Assembly (NCBI RefSeq): GCF_963676685.1
Contig: NC_092355.1
Coordinates: 81,249,176 to 81,313,175, forward strand
From: Mytilus edulis
Lineage: Eukaryota > Mollusca > Bivalvia > Mytilida > Mytilidae
Length of the DNA stretch: 64,000 nt
Direction of reading: 5' to 3'
Shown one piece after another: positions 31,649 to 45,625 of this stretch. The position numbers and the translations under genes are program-made. Under the pieces are notes generated by a model. That model searched no databases and had not been told where the DNA came from. It saw nothing but the letters and a program-made list of their open reading frames with translations. Positions within the stretch are counted from its first letter, which is position 1. Each line of letters opens with the position of its first letter.

Positions 31649-34619
31649 ACCCAATTTATTCAAAAAGAATCTACAATTGTTGTACATTAGTTATCAAACT
31701 AAATCTAGCTGAGCCCTACCCTTTTCTTTACTTTTCTCTGAACTTTGCACTGGTCTCTGAAATATTTTTTGGGGTCACATTATTTCCATTGTTTGTTTTA
31801 TTTCACTCCTTATGACTATACTATTTCTAACACCTAAGTATGCAGCTGGGTTTTTTTTTTTTTTTTGATATATTTTGTGTAGTTAGGCACCATTAAAGTT
31901 ATATCAGTGTATTTTCACGCACTTATTTGAACTGAATATAACTTTTTCTATTCAGTTTTCGTTAGAGTGACAATCTACGAAAATAGGAAGTCATGCTAGG
32001 GTTTTATTGTGCTCTTTTTTTTAGGGGGAAGGGGGTCAAAATCACACAGCTAACCTTCAACCGAAAAATCATTTTTGTCATTATGTGAGTTTTTCCATTT
32101 CTCTCTTCTTCTTCGTATTCAACTTGACTGACATTTTTTGTTGGACTTTTTCTACACGTAAGCAAAGTCAAAGGTTGGCTCTCTATTTCATATCAACTAG
32201 TCAATGGGGAGGTAACTCTAAAATTAAACTCAGTACTTTTTTTCAGAACTATATAAATAAACTGTTAAAATGTACATAATACAAAAGATGTATAACGTAT
32301 CGTAAAAATCAGATTAGTAGCAAATGAATGCAGTGACGTTTGTCTGTTATTTATTTATTTTTTTATTTATTACTTGTCAAAATTACTACAATAATATTGT
32401 GTATTAAAAGTTAAAAGGAAACTCTAAAGTATGGAGGTTTTTGTTCAACCTTTAACAGTTCTGCAATTATTTTGTCATTTTATTACCTGCGATTTATTAT
32501 GCAAATTTCACTATTCTCTACCTTTCGAATTTCATCTTTGTTTTACTCGTGTATAAAATAAATGCACCTACTTGTTTCTATGTTTCTTTCAAATGGTTGT
32601 CCTGTGTTTTTTCTCTTCTTTTTTCTCTCTGTTATTTAGTGCGCGACGACTTGACTGTATCTTTGCTATGTCATTTTAATCTTTCCACAGCACGCGAGGT
32701 GAATAAACCCGAAACAATACAGTGACGTCACACGTGACTACTGTGATGAACAGAAACAAGGATGGATGGACGGACAGTGGTACAAAAAGTAAGAAAAAGT
32801 TATTTCTCTGATAAAAGGTATCGCGTGAATTGTAGGTTCACGGTATAGGTTTTTTCTCTCATTTTTGAAGATCATATATACAGTTGTCTATAATTGCTTA
32901 CATCCACTTCCTTTGAACTATGGTGGATAGTTGTCTCATTGGCAATCATACCACATCTCCTTATTTTCATATTGAAATGACAGCAACTTAACGACACACA
33001 CAAACATAGCCTGCTAGTATATACGTACATGGGAGACTGAAAAATTCTGTGCTTATTGGTAAATGATAAAAAAAAACATTAAAACTTTAAGGTATGCTAT
33101 GACTAAGCTTTAAATATAAGGTAGATAGGGAGTAGGAAACACACATATTTTTTTTTTTTATTTGGCCTTAATGAAGAAGAAAAGCACACACACAATATAT
33201 TAGAACTTGTACTAACATCCATTAAACGCTATGCTAATATATGTCTTTAAAAGAGAACCATTATTTTATTTTAATTTATTTTTTCTTCGTTTCAATCTTG
33301 GTTTTTGATTCTTTTTACATTAAATCTGTTTTTACTGTTGCAATAGTTTACAAATATTTTTAGTCCAAATACAATTCATTGATAATATATCCCCCCTTTT
33401 TTGTCCGGATTTTTTTTTTTTTTTTTTTTTTGAAAAAGGGGGGGGGGGGGGCTGGAGGTTTAGTTAAATGCAGTGGAAAAATGTTTTGCCCAAAGTCCAA
33501 TGGTTCACACTGATGTGTTTTTGTCCTTCTGTCTCTTTTTAATCGTCCGTGTCACGGGATGCTGCTTCACCCTTTACCGGTTCTGGTTTCACTTGCATAG
33601 CTTATATAGGTATAATGCATATGTATAGCCAGAGTCTTCACTGTGACACACATTCCCCTTTTTGAGGGGAAATAAATAACTTTTGTAATTGTCAATTAAG
33701 ATACAAATGATATGTACCACTGTCGAATTATAAAACTACAAAAATCTTCGTGTTTTGTTTTTGTTTTGTTGATTTTTTTTGTTTGTATCGAAACTTTCAG
33801 GCGGCCAGGCCACTTTGAGCTCAGATCATCGGTTATTGATAATAAAATTAATGAAATATATTTTGTTGAAAAATATGGTATATTCGATAAGACATATTCG
33901 AGTTTTTGACTTGAAAGTGCGCAAATTGTACATGCAAATGGAAATAAAAGCGAAGACGCATCATACAGAACAGTTGTTCAGTGCCTCAGATCCACTGAAA
34001 ACAAAGTCGCTCTCTGAAAAGTTCCCAACGCTAGATTAAATAAAAAGATGTTTCAAATTCGTATTCTAGATATTGGGTTTGTTCATTCGACTCTTGAATG
34101 TTTGCGAAATTTCGCTCGGGTTGAATAAAAATGTTATTTGAAGTTTTAGTAAAAATCTGCAATTAAACAATGGCGCGTGAACTTTTTGTGTGTTTCCCTC
34201 TAGCTGGAAACAAACTTATTACGAGGAGGAACATGCTTCCAGTGAATAAAAACGGAAAGAAACCTAAAGAGAAATGATTTTTCTTCCTCTGTACAATTTT
34301 ACGACGATAGAATATTTGTGTAATGAGAAAAACTCGTAAATTTTCTGTCAACATACCTGCGAAGACAATTCAGTCGGTTCTACTTTAACTATTAATATCT
34401 TTTTACTGTGTACATCGAAAAATACACAGTTTATCTAACATGCAAGATTAATGACTGTTGAGCAATTTGGTATGCTATATGTGAATGTTTTTGATAGAAT
34501 TATACTATAAATTATCATAAAAGTCTTCGAAGAAGCACATAATCATTTTACCGAGATCGCGTAATGGATTTTACAAGTTATTTTTAAGGGTGTCTTCGTC
34601 GAGGTCCGCGTTCGTCTGT

Positions 34620-34627
34620 TATAAATA
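34620..34627 (+). promoter_or_regulatory. TATA box, H1 copy 4
   Basis: TATAAATA 90 bp before the ATG; GGTCCGCG at 34603-34610. Confidence 0.8.
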
Positions 34628-34709
34628 AACGAGGCCTGGAATGGCGTTATTTTCAAATCGTTATTCGTAGTATAAACTTCGTAAAGGATAATATTTTGAA
34701 TCATTCAAA

Positions 34710-35285
34710 ATGGCAGACGCAACAGCAGCACCAGCAGTAGCACCAGCTAAATCACCAAAGAAAAAGGCAGCAGCCAAGCCAAAGAAGCCTTCCGCACATC
34801 CTAAATACAGCGAGATGATTGGAAAAGCCATCGCCGCTTTGAAAGAACGTGGAGGTTCTTCAAGGCAAGCAATTCTGAAGTACATCATGGCCAACTTCAA
34901 CGTCGGAAAAGATGCCAAGTCAGTAAATGCTCATTTAAAACTTGCACTCAGAGCCGGAGTTAAGAACAACAGTTTGAAGCAGTCCAAGGGAACTGGAGCA
35001 TCCGGATCTTTCAGAATTGGAGAGGCTAAAGTAGTTAAAAAGAAGCCAGCAAAGGCAAAGAAAGCAGCCAAACCTAAGGCCGCCAAGCCGAAGAAGGCAA
35101 AGAGCACACCCAAGAAGAAGAAGCCAGCAGCAAAGAAACCAGCTGGAGAAAAAAAGGCTGCCAAACCAAAGGCAAAAAAACCAGCAGCAAAGAAAGCAGC
35201 CAAGCCAAAGAAGCCAGCAGCCAAGTCACCAGCAAAAAAGAAGGCAGCCAAACCAAAAGCCAAGAAGACACCAAAGAAGAAGTAA
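34710..35285 (+). CDS. H1: Histone H1, copy 4
   Basis: Intact 191-codon H1, identical to the others. Spacing from copy 3 is 3,696 bp; the three extra bases are the 14-base G run of the intervening spacer. From this copy rightwards the spacer G run settles at 11, so copies 4, 5 and 6 sit in the most uniform part of the array. Confidence 0.98.
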   Translation: MADATAAPAVAPAKSPKKKAAAKPKKPSAHPKYSEMIGKAIAALKERGGSSRQAILKYIMANFNVGKDAKSVNAHLKLALRAGVKNNSLKQSKGTGASGSFRIGEAKVVKKKPAKAKKAAKPKAAKPKKAKSTPKKKKPAAKKPAGEKKAAKPKAKKPAAKKAAKPKKPAAKSPAKKKAAKPKAKKTPKKK

Positions 35286-35328
35286 ACTGTTCCAGACTTC
35301 AGTCTGCAGAGGCTATTCAGCCACCAAA

Positions 35329-35344
35329 AGCCCTTTTAAGGGCT
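35329..35344 (+). terminator. Histone mRNA 3' stem-loop, copy 4
   Basis: Same stem-loop, ACCCA tail and downstream purine element. Confidence 0.92.
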
Positions 35345-38312
35345 ACCCAATTTATTCAAAAAGAATCTACAATTGTTGTACATTAGTTATCAAACTAAAT
35401 CTAGCTGAGCCCTACCCTTTTCTTTACTTTTCTCTGAACTTTGCACTGGTCTCTGAAATATTTTTTGGGGTCACATTATTTCCATTGTTTGTTTTATTTC
35501 ACTCCTTATGACTATACTATTTCTAACACCTAAGTATGCAGCTGGGTTTTTTTTTTTTTTTTGATATATTTTGTGTAGTTAGGCACCATTAAAGTTATAT
35601 CAGTGTATTTTCACGCACTTATTTGAACTGAATATAACTTTTTCTATTCAGTTTTCGTTAGAGTGACAATCTACGAAAATAGGAAGTCATGCTAGGGTTT
35701 TATTGTGCTCTTTTTTTTAGGGGGAAGGGGGTCAAAATCACACAGCTAACCTTCAACCGAAAAATCATTTTTGTCATTATGTGAGTTTTTCCATTTCTCT
35801 CTTCTTCTTCGTATTCAACTTGACTGACATTTTTTGTTGGACTTTTTCTACACGTAAGCAAAGTCAAAGGTTGGCTCTCTATTTCATATCAACTAGTCAA
35901 TGGGGAGGTAACTCTAAAATTAAACTCAGTACTTTTTTTCAGAACTATATAAATAAACTGTTAAAATGTACATAATACAAAAGATGTATAACGTATCGTA
36001 AAAATCAGATTAGTAGCAAATGAATGCAGTGACGTTTGTCTGTTATTTATTTATTTTTTTATTTATTACTTGTCAAAATTACTACAATAATATTGTGTAT
36101 TAAAAGTTAAAAGGAAACTCTAAAGTATGGAGGTTTTTGTTCAACCTTTAACAGTTCTGCAATTATTTTGTCATTTTATTACCTGCGATTTATTATGCAA
36201 ATTTCACTATTCTCTACCTTTCGAATTTCATCTTTGTTTTACTCGTGTATAAAATAAATGCACCTACTTGTTTCTATGTTTCTTTCAAATGGTTGTCCTG
36301 TGTTTTTTCTCTTCTTTTTTCTCTCTGTTATTTAGTGCGCGACGACTTGACTGTATCTTTGCTATGTCATTTTAATCTTTCCACAGCACGCGAGGTGAAT
36401 AAACCCGAAACAATACAGTGACGTCACACGTGACTACTGTGATGAACAGAAACAAGGATGGATGGACGGACAGTGGTACAAAAAGTAAGAAAAAGTTATT
36501 TCTCTGATAAAAGGTATCGCGTGAATTGTAGGTTCACGGTATAGGTTTTTTCTCTCATTTTTGAAGATCATATATACAGTTGTCTATAATTGCTTACATC
36601 CACTTCCTTTGAACTATGGTGGATAGTTGTCTCATTGGCAATCATACCACATCTCCTTATTTTCATATTGAAATGACAGCAACTTAACGACACACACAAA
36701 CATAGCCTGCTAGTATATACGTACATGGGAGACTGAAAAATTCTGTGCTTATTGGTAAATGATAAAAAAAAACATTAAAACTTTAAGGTATGCTATGACT
36801 AAGCTTTAAATATAAGGTAGATAGGGAGTAGGAAACACACATATTTTTTTTTTTTATTTGGCCTTAATGAAGAAGAAAAGCACACACACAATATATTAGA
36901 ACTTGTACTAACATCCATTAAACGCTATGCTAATATATGTCTTTAAAAGAGAACCATTATTTTATTTTAATTTATTTTTTCTTCGTTTCAATCTTGGTTT
37001 TTGATTCTTTTTACATTAAATCTGTTTTTACTGTTGCAATAGTTTACAAATATTTTTAGTCCAAATACAATTCATTGATAATATATCCCCCCTTTTTTGT
37101 CCGGATTTTTTTTTTTTTTTTTTTTTTGAAAAAGGGGGGGGGGGCTGGAGGTTTAGTTAAATGCAGTGGAAAAATGTTTTGCCCAAAGTCCAATGGTTCA
37201 CACTGATGTGTTTTTGTCCTTCTGTCTCTTTTTAATCGTCCGTGTCACGGGATGCTGCTTCACCCTTTACCGGTTCTGGTTTCACTTGCATAGCTTATAT
37301 AGGTATAATGCATATGTATAGCCAGAGTCTTCACTGTGACACACATTCCCCTTTTTGAGGGGAAATAAATAACTTTTGTAATTGTCAATTAAGATACAAA
37401 TGATATGTACCACTGTCGAATTATAAAACTACAAAAATCTTCGTGTTTTGTTTTTGTTTTGTTGATTTTTTTTGTTTGTATCGAAACTTTCAGGCGGCCA
37501 GGCCACTTTGAGCTCAGATCATCGGTTATTGATAATAAAATTAATGAAATATATTTTGTTGAAAAATATGGTATATTCGATAAGACATATTCGAGTTTTT
37601 GACTTGAAAGTGCGCAAATTGTACATGCAAATGGAAATAAAAGCGAAGACGCATCATACAGAACAGTTGTTCAGTGCCTCAGATCCACTGAAAACAAAGT
37701 CGCTCTCTGAAAAGTTCCCAACGCTAGATTAAATAAAAAGATGTTTCAAATTCGTATTCTAGATATTGGGTTTGTTCATTCGACTCTTGAATGTTTGCGA
37801 AATTTCGCTCGGGTTGAATAAAAATGTTATTTGAAGTTTTAGTAAAAATCTGCAATTAAACAATGGCGCGTGAACTTTTTGTGTGTTTCCCTCTAGCTGG
37901 AAACAAACTTATTACGAGGAGGAACATGCTTCCAGTGAATAAAAACGGAAAGAAACCTAAAGAGAAATGATTTTTCTTCCTCTGTACAATTTTACGACGA
38001 TAGAATATTTGTGTAATGAGAAAAACTCGTAAATTTTCTGTCAACATACCTGCGAAGACAATTCAGTCGGTTCTACTTTAACTATTAATATCTTTTTACT
38101 GTGTACATCGAAAAATACACAGTTTATCTAACATGCAAGATTAATGACTGTTGAGCAATTTGGTATGCTATATGTGAATGTTTTTGATAGAATTATACTA
38201 TAAATTATCATAAAAGTCTTCGAAGAAGCACATAATCATTTTACCGAGATCGCGTAATGGATTTTACAAGTTATTTTTAAGGGTGTCTTCGTCGAGGTCC
38301 GCGTTCGTCTGT

Positions 38313-38320
38313 TATAAATA
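38313..38320 (+). promoter_or_regulatory. TATA box, H1 copy 5
   Basis: TATAAATA 90 bp before the ATG; GGTCCGCG at 38296-38303. Confidence 0.8.
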
Positions 38321-38402
38321 AACGAGGCCTGGAATGGCGTTATTTTCAAATCGTTATTCGTAGTATAAACTTCGTAAAGGATAATATTTTGAATCATTCA
38401 AA

Positions 38403-38978
38403 ATGGCAGACGCAACAGCAGCACCAGCAGTAGCACCAGCTAAATCACCAAAGAAAAAGGCAGCAGCCAAGCCAAAGAAGCCTTCCGCACATCCTAAATA
38501 CAGCGAGATGATTGGAAAAGCCATCGCCGCTTTGAAAGAACGTGGAGGTTCTTCAAGGCAAGCAATTCTGAAGTACATCATGGCCAACTTCAACGTCGGA
38601 AAAGATGCCAAGTCAGTAAATGCTCATTTAAAACTTGCACTCAGAGCCGGAGTTAAGAACAACAGTTTGAAGCAGTCCAAGGGAACTGGAGCATCCGGAT
38701 CTTTCAGAATTGGAGAGGCTAAAGTAGTTAAAAAGAAGCCAGCAAAGGCAAAGAAAGCAGCCAAACCTAAGGCCGCCAAGCCGAAGAAGGCAAAGAGCAC
38801 ACCCAAGAAGAAGAAGCCAGCAGCAAAGAAACCAGCTGGAGAAAAAAAGGCTGCCAAACCAAAGGCAAAAAAACCAGCAGCAAAGAAAGCAGCCAAGCCA
38901 AAGAAGCCAGCAGCCAAGTCACCAGCAAAAAAGAAGGCAGCCAAACCAAAAGCCAAGAAGACACCAAAGAAGAAGTAA
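38403..38978 (+). CDS. H1: Histone H1, copy 5
   Basis: Intact 191-codon H1 in a modal 3,693-bp unit; gene, promoter and spacer show no difference from copy 6. This unit is a good reference for the array consensus. Confidence 0.98.
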   Translation: MADATAAPAVAPAKSPKKKAAAKPKKPSAHPKYSEMIGKAIAALKERGGSSRQAILKYIMANFNVGKDAKSVNAHLKLALRAGVKNNSLKQSKGTGASGSFRIGEAKVVKKKPAKAKKAAKPKAAKPKKAKSTPKKKKPAAKKPAGEKKAAKPKAKKPAAKKAAKPKKPAAKSPAKKKAAKPKAKKTPKKK

Positions 38979-39021
38979 ACTGTTCCAGACTTCAGTCTGC
39001 AGAGGCTATTCAGCCACCAAA

Positions 39022-39037
39022 AGCCCTTTTAAGGGCT
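39022..39037 (+). terminator. Histone mRNA 3' stem-loop, copy 5
   Basis: Same stem-loop and downstream element. Confidence 0.92.
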
Positions 39038-42005
39038 ACCCAATTTATTCAAAAAGAATCTACAATTGTTGTACATTAGTTATCAAACTAAATCTAGCTG
39101 AGCCCTACCCTTTTCTTTACTTTTCTCTGAACTTTGCACTGGTCTCTGAAATATTTTTTGGGGTCACATTATTTCCATTGTTTGTTTTATTTCACTCCTT
39201 ATGACTATACTATTTCTAACACCTAAGTATGCAGCTGGGTTTTTTTTTTTTTTTTGATATATTTTGTGTAGTTAGGCACCATTAAAGTTATATCAGTGTA
39301 TTTTCACGCACTTATTTGAACTGAATATAACTTTTTCTATTCAGTTTTCGTTAGAGTGACAATCTACGAAAATAGGAAGTCATGCTAGGGTTTTATTGTG
39401 CTCTTTTTTTTAGGGGGAAGGGGGTCAAAATCACACAGCTAACCTTCAACCGAAAAATCATTTTTGTCATTATGTGAGTTTTTCCATTTCTCTCTTCTTC
39501 TTCGTATTCAACTTGACTGACATTTTTTGTTGGACTTTTTCTACACGTAAGCAAAGTCAAAGGTTGGCTCTCTATTTCATATCAACTAGTCAATGGGGAG
39601 GTAACTCTAAAATTAAACTCAGTACTTTTTTTCAGAACTATATAAATAAACTGTTAAAATGTACATAATACAAAAGATGTATAACGTATCGTAAAAATCA
39701 GATTAGTAGCAAATGAATGCAGTGACGTTTGTCTGTTATTTATTTATTTTTTTATTTATTACTTGTCAAAATTACTACAATAATATTGTGTATTAAAAGT
39801 TAAAAGGAAACTCTAAAGTATGGAGGTTTTTGTTCAACCTTTAACAGTTCTGCAATTATTTTGTCATTTTATTACCTGCGATTTATTATGCAAATTTCAC
39901 TATTCTCTACCTTTCGAATTTCATCTTTGTTTTACTCGTGTATAAAATAAATGCACCTACTTGTTTCTATGTTTCTTTCAAATGGTTGTCCTGTGTTTTT
40001 TCTCTTCTTTTTTCTCTCTGTTATTTAGTGCGCGACGACTTGACTGTATCTTTGCTATGTCATTTTAATCTTTCCACAGCACGCGAGGTGAATAAACCCG
40101 AAACAATACAGTGACGTCACACGTGACTACTGTGATGAACAGAAACAAGGATGGATGGACGGACAGTGGTACAAAAAGTAAGAAAAAGTTATTTCTCTGA
40201 TAAAAGGTATCGCGTGAATTGTAGGTTCACGGTATAGGTTTTTTCTCTCATTTTTGAAGATCATATATACAGTTGTCTATAATTGCTTACATCCACTTCC
40301 TTTGAACTATGGTGGATAGTTGTCTCATTGGCAATCATACCACATCTCCTTATTTTCATATTGAAATGACAGCAACTTAACGACACACACAAACATAGCC
40401 TGCTAGTATATACGTACATGGGAGACTGAAAAATTCTGTGCTTATTGGTAAATGATAAAAAAAAACATTAAAACTTTAAGGTATGCTATGACTAAGCTTT
40501 AAATATAAGGTAGATAGGGAGTAGGAAACACACATATTTTTTTTTTTTATTTGGCCTTAATGAAGAAGAAAAGCACACACACAATATATTAGAACTTGTA
40601 CTAACATCCATTAAACGCTATGCTAATATATGTCTTTAAAAGAGAACCATTATTTTATTTTAATTTATTTTTTCTTCGTTTCAATCTTGGTTTTTGATTC
40701 TTTTTACATTAAATCTGTTTTTACTGTTGCAATAGTTTACAAATATTTTTAGTCCAAATACAATTCATTGATAATATATCCCCCCTTTTTTGTCCGGATT
40801 TTTTTTTTTTTTTTTTTTTTGAAAAAGGGGGGGGGGGCTGGAGGTTTAGTTAAATGCAGTGGAAAAATGTTTTGCCCAAAGTCCAATGGTTCACACTGAT
40901 GTGTTTTTGTCCTTCTGTCTCTTTTTAATCGTCCGTGTCACGGGATGCTGCTTCACCCTTTACCGGTTCTGGTTTCACTTGCATAGCTTATATAGGTATA
41001 ATGCATATGTATAGCCAGAGTCTTCACTGTGACACACATTCCCCTTTTTGAGGGGAAATAAATAACTTTTGTAATTGTCAATTAAGATACAAATGATATG
41101 TACCACTGTCGAATTATAAAACTACAAAAATCTTCGTGTTTTGTTTTTGTTTTGTTGATTTTTTTTGTTTGTATCGAAACTTTCAGGCGGCCAGGCCACT
41201 TTGAGCTCAGATCATCGGTTATTGATAATAAAATTAATGAAATATATTTTGTTGAAAAATATGGTATATTCGATAAGACATATTCGAGTTTTTGACTTGA
41301 AAGTGCGCAAATTGTACATGCAAATGGAAATAAAAGCGAAGACGCATCATACAGAACAGTTGTTCAGTGCCTCAGATCCACTGAAAACAAAGTCGCTCTC
41401 TGAAAAGTTCCCAACGCTAGATTAAATAAAAAGATGTTTCAAATTCGTATTCTAGATATTGGGTTTGTTCATTCGACTCTTGAATGTTTGCGAAATTTCG
41501 CTCGGGTTGAATAAAAATGTTATTTGAAGTTTTAGTAAAAATCTGCAATTAAACAATGGCGCGTGAACTTTTTGTGTGTTTCCCTCTAGCTGGAAACAAA
41601 CTTATTACGAGGAGGAACATGCTTCCAGTGAATAAAAACGGAAAGAAACCTAAAGAGAAATGATTTTTCTTCCTCTGTACAATTTTACGACGATAGAATA
41701 TTTGTGTAATGAGAAAAACTCGTAAATTTTCTGTCAACATACCTGCGAAGACAATTCAGTCGGTTCTACTTTAACTATTAATATCTTTTTACTGTGTACA
41801 TCGAAAAATACACAGTTTATCTAACATGCAAGATTAATGACTGTTGAGCAATTTGGTATGCTATATGTGAATGTTTTTGATAGAATTATACTATAAATTA
41901 TCATAAAAGTCTTCGAAGAAGCACATAATCATTTTACCGAGATCGCGTAATGGATTTTACAAGTTATTTTTAAGGGTGTCTTCGTCGAGGTCCGCGTTCG
42001 TCTGT

Positions 42006-42013
42006 TATAAATA
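42006..42013 (+). promoter_or_regulatory. TATA box, H1 copy 6
   Basis: TATAAATA 90 bp before the ATG; GGTCCGCG at 41989-41996. Confidence 0.8.
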
Positions 42014-42095
42014 AACGAGGCCTGGAATGGCGTTATTTTCAAATCGTTATTCGTAGTATAAACTTCGTAAAGGATAATATTTTGAATCATTCAAA

Positions 42096-42671
42096 ATGGC
42101 AGACGCAACAGCAGCACCAGCAGTAGCACCAGCTAAATCACCAAAGAAAAAGGCAGCAGCCAAGCCAAAGAAGCCTTCCGCACATCCTAAATACAGCGAG
42201 ATGATTGGAAAAGCCATCGCCGCTTTGAAAGAACGTGGAGGTTCTTCAAGGCAAGCAATTCTGAAGTACATCATGGCCAACTTCAACGTCGGAAAAGATG
42301 CCAAGTCAGTAAATGCTCATTTAAAACTTGCACTCAGAGCCGGAGTTAAGAACAACAGTTTGAAGCAGTCCAAGGGAACTGGAGCATCCGGATCTTTCAG
42401 AATTGGAGAGGCTAAAGTAGTTAAAAAGAAGCCAGCAAAGGCAAAGAAAGCAGCCAAACCTAAGGCCGCCAAGCCGAAGAAGGCAAAGAGCACACCCAAG
42501 AAGAAGAAGCCAGCAGCAAAGAAACCAGCTGGAGAAAAAAAGGCTGCCAAACCAAAGGCAAAAAAACCAGCAGCAAAGAAAGCAGCCAAGCCAAAGAAGC
42601 CAGCAGCCAAGTCACCAGCAAAAAAGAAGGCAGCCAAACCAAAAGCCAAGAAGACACCAAAGAAGAAGTAA
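42096..42671 (+). CDS. H1: Histone H1, copy 6
   Basis: Intact 191-codon H1 in a modal unit, the last gene before the inserted element: the next H1 start is 7,187 bp away instead of 3,693. Its own upstream and downstream regions are uninterrupted. Confidence 0.98.
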   Translation: MADATAAPAVAPAKSPKKKAAAKPKKPSAHPKYSEMIGKAIAALKERGGSSRQAILKYIMANFNVGKDAKSVNAHLKLALRAGVKNNSLKQSKGTGASGSFRIGEAKVVKKKPAKAKKAAKPKAAKPKKAKSTPKKKKPAAKKPAGEKKAAKPKAKKPAAKKAAKPKKPAAKSPAKKKAAKPKAKKTPKKK

Positions 42672-42714
42672 ACTGTTCCAGACTTCAGTCTGCAGAGGCT
42701 ATTCAGCCACCAAA

Positions 42715-42730
42715 AGCCCTTTTAAGGGCT
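42715..42730 (+). terminator. Histone mRNA 3' stem-loop, copy 6
   Basis: Same stem-loop and downstream element. Confidence 0.92.
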
Positions 42731-45625
42731 ACCCAATTTATTCAAAAAGAATCTACAATTGTTGTACATTAGTTATCAAACTAAATCTAGCTGAGCCCTA
42801 CCCTTTTCTTTACTTTTCTCTGAACTTTGCACTGGTCTCTGAAATATTTTTTGGGGTCACATTATTTCCATTGTTTGTTTTATTTCACTCCTTATGACTA
42901 TACTATTTCTAACACCTAAGTATGCAGCTGGGTTTTTTTTTTTTTTTTGATATATTTTGTGTAGTTAGGCACCATTAAAGTTATATCAGTGTATTTTCAC
43001 GCACTTATTTGAACTGAATATAACTTTTTCTATTCAGTTTTCGTTAGAGTGACAATCTACGAAAATAGGAAGTCATGCTAGGGTTTTATTGTGCTCTTTT
43101 TTTTAGGGGGAAGGGGGTCAAAATCACACAGCTAACCTTCAACCGAAAAATCATTTTTGTCATTATGTGAGTTTTTCCATTTCTCTCTTCTTCTTCGTAT
43201 TCAACTTGACTGACATTTTTTGTTGGACTTTTTCTACACGTAAGCAAAGTCAAAGGTTGGCTCTCTATTTCATATCAACTAGTCAATGGGGAGGTAACTC
43301 TAAAATTAAACTCAGTACTTTTTTTCAGAACTATATAAATAAACTGTTAAAATGTACATAATACAAAAGATGTATAACGTATCGTAAAAATCAGATTAGT
43401 AGCAAATGAATGCAGTGACGTTTGTCTGTTATTTATTTATTTTTTTATTTATTACTTGTCAAAATTACTACAATAATATTGTGTATTAAAAGTTAAAAGG
43501 AAACTCTAAAGTATGGAGGTTTTTGTTCAACCTTTAACAGTTCTGCAATTATTTTGTCATTTTATTACCTGCGATTTATTATGCAAATTTCACTATTCTC
43601 TACCTTTCGAATTTCATCTTTGTTTTACTCGTGTATAAAATAAATGCACCTACTTGTTTCTATGTTTCTTTCAAATGGTTGTCCTGTGTTTTTTCTCTTC
43701 TTTTTTCTCTCTGTTATTTAGTGCGCGACGACTTGACTGTATCTTTGCTATGTCATTTTAATCTTTCCACAGCACGCGAGGTGAATAAACCCGAAACAAT
43801 ACAGTGACGTCACACGTGACTACTGTGATGAACAGAAACAAGGATGGATGGACGGACAGTGGTACAAAAAGTAAGAAAAAGTTATTTCTCTGATAAAAGG
43901 TATCGCGTGAATTGTAGGTTCACGGTATAGGTTTTTTCTCTCATTTTTGAAGATCATATATACAGTTGTCTATAATTGCTTACATCCACTTCCTTTGAAC
44001 TATGGTGGATAGTTGTCTCATTGGCAATCATACCACATCTCCTTATTTTCATATTGAAATGACAGCAACTTAACGACACACACAAACATAGCCTGCTAGT
44101 ATATACGTACATGGGAGACTGAAAAATTCTGTGCTTATTGGTAAATGATAAAAAAAAACATTAAAACTTTAAGGTATGCTATGACTAAGCTTTAAATATA
44201 AGGTAGATAGGGAGTAGGAAACACACATATTTTTTTTTTTTATTTGGCCTTAATGAAGAAGAAAAGCACACACACAATATATTAGAACTTGTACTAACAT
44301 CCATTAAACGCTATGCTAATATATGTCTTTAAAAGAGAACCATTATTTTATTTTAATTTATTTTTTCTTCGTTTCAATCTTGGTTTTTGATTCTTTTTAC
44401 ATTAAATCTGTTTTTACTGTTGCAATAGTTTACAAATATTTTTAGTCCAAATACAATTCATTGATAATATATCCCCCCTTTTTTGTCCGGATTTTTTTTT
44501 TTTTTTTTTTTTTGAAAAAGGGGGGGGGGGCTGGAGGTTTAGTTAAATGCAGTGGAAAAATGTTTTGCCCAAAGTCCAATGGTTCACACTGATGTGTTTT
44601 TGTCCTTCTGTCTCTTTTTAATCGTCCGTGTCACGGGATGCTGCTTCACCCTTTACCGGTTCTGGTTTCACTTGCATAGCTTATATAGGTATAATGCATA
44701 TGTATAGCCAGAGTCTTCACTGTGACACACATTCCCCTTTTTGAGGGGAAATAAATAACTTTTGTAATTGTCAATTAAGATACAAATGATATGTACCACT
44801 GTCGAATTATAAAACTACAAAAATCTTCGTGTTTTGTTTTTGTTTTGTTGATTTTTTTTGTTTGTATCGAAACTTTCAGGCGGCCAGGCCACTTTGAGCT
44901 CAGATCATCGGTTATTGATAATAAAATTAATGAAATATATTTTGTTGAAAAATATGGTATATTCGATAAGACATATTCGAGTTTTTGACTTGAAAGTGCG
45001 CAAATTGTACATGCAAATGGAAATAAAAGCGAAGACGCATCATACAGAACAGTTGTTCAGTGCCTCAGATCCACTGAAAACAAAGTCGCTCTCTGAAAAG
45101 TTCCCAACGCTAGATTAAATAAAAAGATGTTTCAAATTCGTATTCTAGATATTGGGTTTGTTCATTCGACTCTTGAATGTTTGCGAAATTTCGCTCGGGT
45201 TGAATAAAAATGTTATTTGAAGTTTTAGTAAAAATCTGCAATTAAACAATGGCGCGTGAACTTTTTGTGTGTTTCCCTCTAGCTGGAAACAAACTTATTA
45301 CGAGGAGGAACATGCTTCCAGTGAATAAAAACGGAAAGAAACCTAAAGAGAAATGATTTTTCTTCCTCTGTACAATTTTACGACGATAGAATATTTGTGT
45401 AATGAGAAAAACTCGTAAATTTTCTGTCAACATACCTGCGAAGACAATTCAGTCGGTTCTACTTTAACTATTAATATCTTTTTACTGTGTACATCGAAAA
45501 ATACACAGTTTATCTAACATGCAAGATTAATGACTGTTGAGCAATTTGGTATGCTATATGTGAATGTTTTTGATAGAATTATACTATAAATTATCATAAA
45601 AGTCTTCGAAGAAGCACATAATCAT